From Bacteroidota bacterium (lineage in GTDB: Bacteria; Bacteroidota; Bacteroidia; M30B66), in assembly GCA_020438185.1 (NCBI GenBank), contig JAGQVC010000042.1, positions 1 through 9,059 of the forward strand: DNA of 9,059 nucleotides. Reading direction: 5' to 3'. Shown piece after piece: positions 6,320 through 9,059 of the stretch. A model generated the notes under the pieces. That model saw only the letters and a program-made list of their open reading frames with translations, did no database searches and was not told the DNA's origin. The number at the start of each line of letters is the position of its first letter. Positions within the stretch are counted from its first letter, which is position 1. The position numbers and the translations under genes are program-made.

Positions 6320-7507
6320 ATGCTTAAGTTTCGGGTTCGGATAGTAATCGCGATTAGTTTCCTTCAGGTTACTCAAAATTTAGCCTTTGCTCAGGTCCCG
6401 GGCCTGCCGGCCGATTCACTTTCGTATGCCTGGTATCTGCAATCGAACTGGGATTCGCTTATTACTTACCGCGATGAACTTCTTGAAGCTTCCGGCAGCG
6501 ATTATTATTATTTGAGGTATCGTATTGCCGAAGCATTTTACATGAAAGGCGATTTTCACCGTTCAGCCAATGAATTTCGCAAGGCAGTGAAATTGAACAC
6601 TGCCGACACTTTTGCTCTCAAACGTTTGGCCGGTTCGCTGTTTTTTACGGGACGCTGGCAGGAGTTATCGAAAGCAGAAAGGCGCCTGGAAAATCTTGGT
6701 GCATTTGTTTACCACAGTGGCAGAAAAGCCCTGACGGGAATTTCCGCCGAAGGCGCATACCGTTTTAGCGACTCACCAGACATTGGCAATCTTACTTATT
6801 TAAGTGCAGGCGGTAGTTTTTCGCCTGCCGGCGGATTTGGCCTAACTGCACTGGCTCAGGATGTGAAGCAGACATATTACTACGGCGATATCCATCAGCA
6901 GAATGTATATGCCTCTGTTTCAGGAAGCTGGCTTTCGGGTTTGACAGCTTTTGCTACGGGTAACCTCATCAGGGCTACCTTTAAGCCTGTTGAAGTTGGC
7001 GCCCTTACCAGATATTTTGATTATCAAACTGTTTCGGGTGGGTTTTCGTTCCGAAGGAACCATTGGCAAATCGAAAATGAACTGGCGTTTTCAAATTTTG
7101 GCTACGAAAGTAACCTGCAAAATACGGCAGGTGTAACCTGGTTCCCACATGGCGATAACCGCTTGCAGCTAGGAGTTGCAGCAATCATTAAATTCTCGGA
7201 TACGGAATCCGGTTACGTTATAAAGCCAAACATAACTACTCGTATTGCACAACGCCTGTACTGGAGCATGCAAGGTTATTCGGGAAATGTTACGAATGTT
7301 CTCGAGAATCGCTCCTCACTGCTCAATAACACGCCCGATTTAATTAAATACCGGATTCAAACCGGATTTTACTGGTATCCGCTTGATTACCTGATTTTTT
7401 TTGTTTTTGCCAATTACGAGAAACGAAACGAAGCATACGCCGATATACCGTATTCGCTTAAAGGAATTGTCTTCGGGTTGCGTTTGTTGCCGCTTAGTTT
7501 AAGGTAG
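6320..7507 (+). CDS. Outer-membrane beta-barrel protein with N-terminal TPR-like region
   Basis: I do not recognise a characterised gene here. The 395-residue protein begins with a basic, hydrophobic signal peptide (residues 1-24, likely cut after AFA). Residues about 35-128 are helical and contain a TPR-like unit (YLRYRIAEAFYMKGDFHRSANEFRKAVKL and the following helix pair). From about 138 to the end, alternating hydrophobic and polar strands rich in Tyr, Trp, Gly and Phe (for example ISAEGAYRF, LTYLSAGGSFS, YRIQTGFYWYP) suggest an outer-membrane barrel, loosely like YaiO-type proteins. It starts 51 bp after sufB with no terminator between, so read-through from the suf promoter is possible; a separate promoter was not found. 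Its last 9 bp overlap the end of the convergent transporter gene. The function is unknown; a role in Fe-S metabolism is not implied by its content. Confidence 0.8.
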   Translation: MLKFRVRIVIAISFLQVTQNLAFAQVPGLPADSLSYAWYLQSNWDSLITYRDELLEASGSDYYYLRYRIAEAFYMKGDFHRSANEFRKAVKLNTADTFALKRLAGSLFFTGRWQELSKAERRLENLGAFVYHSGRKALTGISAEGAYRFSDSPDIGNLTYLSAGGSFSPAGGFGLTALAQDVKQTYYYGDIHQQNVYASVSGSWLSGLTAFATGNLIRATFKPVEVGALTRYFDYQTVSGGFSFRRNHWQIENELAFSNFGYESNLQNTAGVTWFPHGDNRLQLGVAAIIKFSDTESGYVIKPNITTRIAQRLYWSMQGYSGNVTNVLENRSSLLNNTPDLIKYRIQTGFYWYPLDYLIFFVFANYEKRNEAYADIPYSLKGIVFGLRLLPLSLR

Positions 7508-8395
7508 CTTCGGTTTTCTCGCCTTGCGGCGGATGAGAGCATCACCGATTACGGAAAGTAAAATTAGAGTGGTGCCAATGTAAAAGCCGGTTCCAAGCAT
7601 TTCGTATTCCTTAAAAAACACGAATGCCAGAATGATGGCATAAACCGGCTCCAGATTGATGGCCAGATTAACCGTGAATGCGCTGAGCTTATTTAAGGCG
7701 TTAAGTGAGAGGTTGAATGCTACAACTGTGCAAAAGAAACTCAACAGAATCAAGTACAGCCAGTCTTCATCAGACGGTAGTCTGAAATCCATCGGGAAAA
7801 ATAAATTGAACAAAGGCAGCATCAATGTGAGCATCACAAAACCAAGAGACATCTCCACAAACGACAACATCCTCGGCCGGTAGGCCGGAAGAATACGTTT
7901 GTTAAATACGGTGAACAAGGAACTGAACATGGCCGAAATGATTCCTACAATGATGCCGGCGGTTTGTTCCTGTTGGTCGTTCGCCATGAGATAAATGCCG
8001 AAGATTACCACAGTGGCGAAAAGGAAATGCAGCGGCACAAAGCGGGTTTTAAATACCAGAGGTTCGAATATGGCTGTAAAAAATGTTATCGATGACAGGC
8101 ATATCATTGCAACCGAAACTCCTGCCAGTTTAATAGACGCGTAAAAAAGCACCCAGTGCGTGACAATCAGTGTTGAAATGAGAGCAATTTCGGGGAGCTT
8201 TTTTAAAGGTATTTTTTGCCATCGTCTCGTAACCAGCACGAGTAAAAACATGAAAATGGCTGTAAGCCAGATGCGATGCCACACCAGAACAATTGCATCA
8301 ACCTGAATAAGCTTGCCTAATATTCCGGTGAAACCGAAAAGAAAAACTGCCAGATGCAATTCGATATAGGCTTTTCTCAATCCGGGATCCGACAT
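7499..8395 (-). CDS. EamA/DMT-family membrane transporter
   Basis: This 298-residue, very hydrophobic protein fits the drug/metabolite transporter superfamily: about ten membrane helices arranged as two EamA repeats. The first repeat ends with SSITFFTAIFEPLVFKTRF (residues 101-119) and the second has the matching AINLEPVYAIILAFVFFKE (245-263), the usual family signature. The positively charged tail (RRKARKPKLP) is probably cytoplasmic. Such proteins export or import small metabolites; the substrate cannot be predicted. I chose the ATG at 8395. The reading frame extends to a TTG at 8404, but that codon overlaps a -7-like element, so it is unlikely to be the start. The 3' end overlaps the convergent barrel gene by 9 bp. 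The upstream gene on the same strand ends 43 bp away. Confidence 0.9.
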   Translation of the reverse strand: MSDPGLRKAYIELHLAVFLFGFTGILGKLIQVDAIVLVWHRIWLTAIFMFLLVLVTRRWQKIPLKKLPEIALISTLIVTHWVLFYASIKLAGVSVAMICLSSITFFTAIFEPLVFKTRFVPLHFLFATVVIFGIYLMANDQQEQTAGIIVGIISAMFSSLFTVFNKRILPAYRPRMLSFVEMSLGFVMLTLMLPLFNLFFPMDFRLPSDEDWLYLILLSFFCTVVAFNLSLNALNKLSAFTVNLAINLEPVYAIILAFVFFKEYEMLGTGFYIGTTLILLSVIGDALIRRKARKPKLP

Positions 8396-8401
8396 AAGTC
8401 G

Positions 8402-8409
8402 CAAAATTA
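8402..8409 (-). promoter_or_regulatory. Possible -7 element of the EamA-family gene
   Basis: The minus strand reads TAATTTTG, a perfect TAnnTTTG match ending 6 bp before the ATG at 8395. If used, transcription would begin at or very near the start codon, giving a leaderless or almost leaderless mRNA. No -33 TTTG is visible at 17-23 bp, so this may be a chance match and the gene may be read through from upstream. Confidence 0.35.
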
Positions 8410-8438
8410 GTTGAATTGCGAACCGCTATCGCTTCTAA

Positions 8439-9059
8439 TTAAAATAATCTGATGCCTGCCTGCCAGCCAATCCAGGCGGAGCCTGAACCCGAACCGGCGT
8501 TAAAGGAATAAGTGTCGCGAATATAATTTTCGGGATGAGGACCACTTTGATTGCTCACATCAATGAGATATGCATGGGCAACGGGTCCTGCAAAAATACT
8601 CAGCCATTTAACCGGGCGGTATGAAACCGATGGGCTAAGCCTTCCCCAGAAATCCGGAACAATTCCGGCTTTGAAGGACTCATTGAATACGGCCGAAACA
8701 ACCAGCTCTGCCCCGAAACCAATTTTGCGTCGCTGCTTCGTCATTGCGCCTATACCGTAACCGAAACTGGCCAATGAAGGATTTTGCACATCGAACATTC
8801 CGGCGCTCAATACATTGTAAAGGCGTGGTGTGCCGGTTTTGAGTGCCACAATCAGGCTGCTCGCATCCGAAGAGGATATTTCGAGTTGATGCACCCCTGT
8901 TTTAACAATGCTGATTAATCCGAGAGGCAAGCCCGTTACGGTATCGCAGTAGTTAATAAGTCCGATCTGGGAGCCGGTAACTTTGCCTGCAATGTTCAGT
9001 AAGCCAATCTGGGCGCCATAAATATGTCCGGCAAAGTTTGCAAGATTGGCAATCTGCAC
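8439..9059 (-). CDS. Outer-membrane protein with LA_2272-type surface repeats (5' partial)
   Basis: The reading frame is open from the window edge to a TAA at 8439-8441, so 206 C-terminal residues are seen and the start lies outside. The first visible codon, GTG, need not be a start. Visible residues 9-50 contain three tandem 14-residue repeats of the form xx(G/D)xVxGxxIGLxN (AGHIYGAQIGLLN, AGKVTGSQIGLIN, CDTVTGLPLGLIS), like the surface repeats named after Leptospira LA_2272 and common in Bacteroidota. The remainder is rich in aromatic and glycine residues (FGYGIGAMT, IGFGAELVVSAVF, WLSIFAGPVAHAYL) and ends WIGWQAGIRLF. A final aromatic residue is typical of outer-membrane barrels. The signal peptide would be beyond the edge. 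The role is unknown. Confidence 0.75.
   Translation of the reverse strand: MQIANLANFAGHIYGAQIGLLNIAGKVTGSQIGLINYCDTVTGLPLGLISIVKTGVHQLEISSSDASSLIVALKTGTPRLYNVLSAGMFDVQNPSLASFGYGIGAMTKQRRKIGFGAELVVSAVFNESFKAGIVPDFWGRLSPSVSYRPVKWLSIFAGPVAHAYLIDVSNQSGPHPENYIRDTYSFNAGSGSGSAWIGWQAGIRLF
8910..9035 (-). repeat. Three tandem 42-bp coding repeats (14 residues each)
   Basis: Three units of 14 codons follow one another in frame, sharing the pattern V/I-x-G-x-x-I/L-G-L-x-N/S. Conservation is at the protein level; the DNA units have diverged, so this is an old repeat and not a recent slippage array. The window edge cuts the series; residues 1-8 look like the end of an earlier unit. Confidence 0.65.

Noticed and set aside
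6161..6376. Minus-strand 71-codon reading frame across the sufB-barrel gap
   Set aside because: It mostly overlaps sufB and the start of the next gene, and no promoter or family resemblance supports it.
7866..7883. Short inverted repeat CGGCC-ggta-GGCCG
   Set aside because: It has only 5-bp arms, lies within the transporter coding sequence and has no T-tract.
8396..8404. TTG start extending the EamA protein by three residues
   Set aside because: The TTG overlaps the -7-like element, the extension adds nothing recognisable, and the ATG at 8395 is a better start.

Overview
This window looks like chromosomal DNA from a member of the Bacteroidota. Four things point that way: a C-terminal type IX secretion (T9SS) sorting domain with the VFPNPA opening, several close matches to the Bacteroidota promoter (TTTG, about 19 bp, TAnnTTTG), AT-rich leaders with little Shine-Dalgarno signal, and Bacteroidota-style RpoN, SufA and SufB proteins. 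I cannot name a genus. Nothing indicates a plasmid, phage or transposon, and I saw no tRNA, rRNA or CRISPR array.

Layout. At the left edge is the first 44 codons of a pirin-like gene on the minus strand (1-132). Upstream of it, on the same strand, lies a secreted T9SS cargo protein (219-1205) with a strong intrinsic terminator between the two (185-212). A 256-bp divergent gap with several small repeats then leads to rpoN, encoding sigma-54 (1462-2943), followed after 7 bp by a cytoplasmic SGNH/GDSL hydrolase (2951-3529); these two probably form one operon. Converging on them with only a 2-bp gap is a PAS-LuxR regulator on the minus strand (3532-4302).

The 176-bp gap between this regulator and the suf genes is the most informative non-coding stretch. 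It holds a complete minus-strand promoter, a plus-strand -7 element and two palindromes. One palindrome (TTTAGAA-N3-TTCTAAA) looks like an operator for a Fur-superfamily iron regulator. The plus-strand genes are an A-type Fe-S carrier (sufA/iscA-like, 4479-4805) and sufB (4820-6268). The usual sufC, sufD and sufS do not follow. Instead comes a signal-peptide protein with a short helical-repeat region and a probable outer-membrane beta-barrel (6320-7507), which overlaps tail-to-tail by 9 bp with a minus-strand EamA/DMT-type transporter (7499-8395). The right edge is the C-terminal part of another minus-strand outer-membrane protein carrying 14-residue surface repeats (8439 to beyond 9059).

How the genes fit together. 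SufA and SufB belong to iron-sulfur cluster assembly, and the operator-like palindrome suggests iron control. Sigma-54 would need an AAA+ activator encoded elsewhere. The remaining genes look like ordinary envelope, transport and regulatory functions with no evident joint pathway. I see no convincing new defence or biosynthetic system. The best leads are the suf control region, the sufA-sufB pair lacking sufCDS, and poorly characterised modules in the three envelope or secreted proteins.
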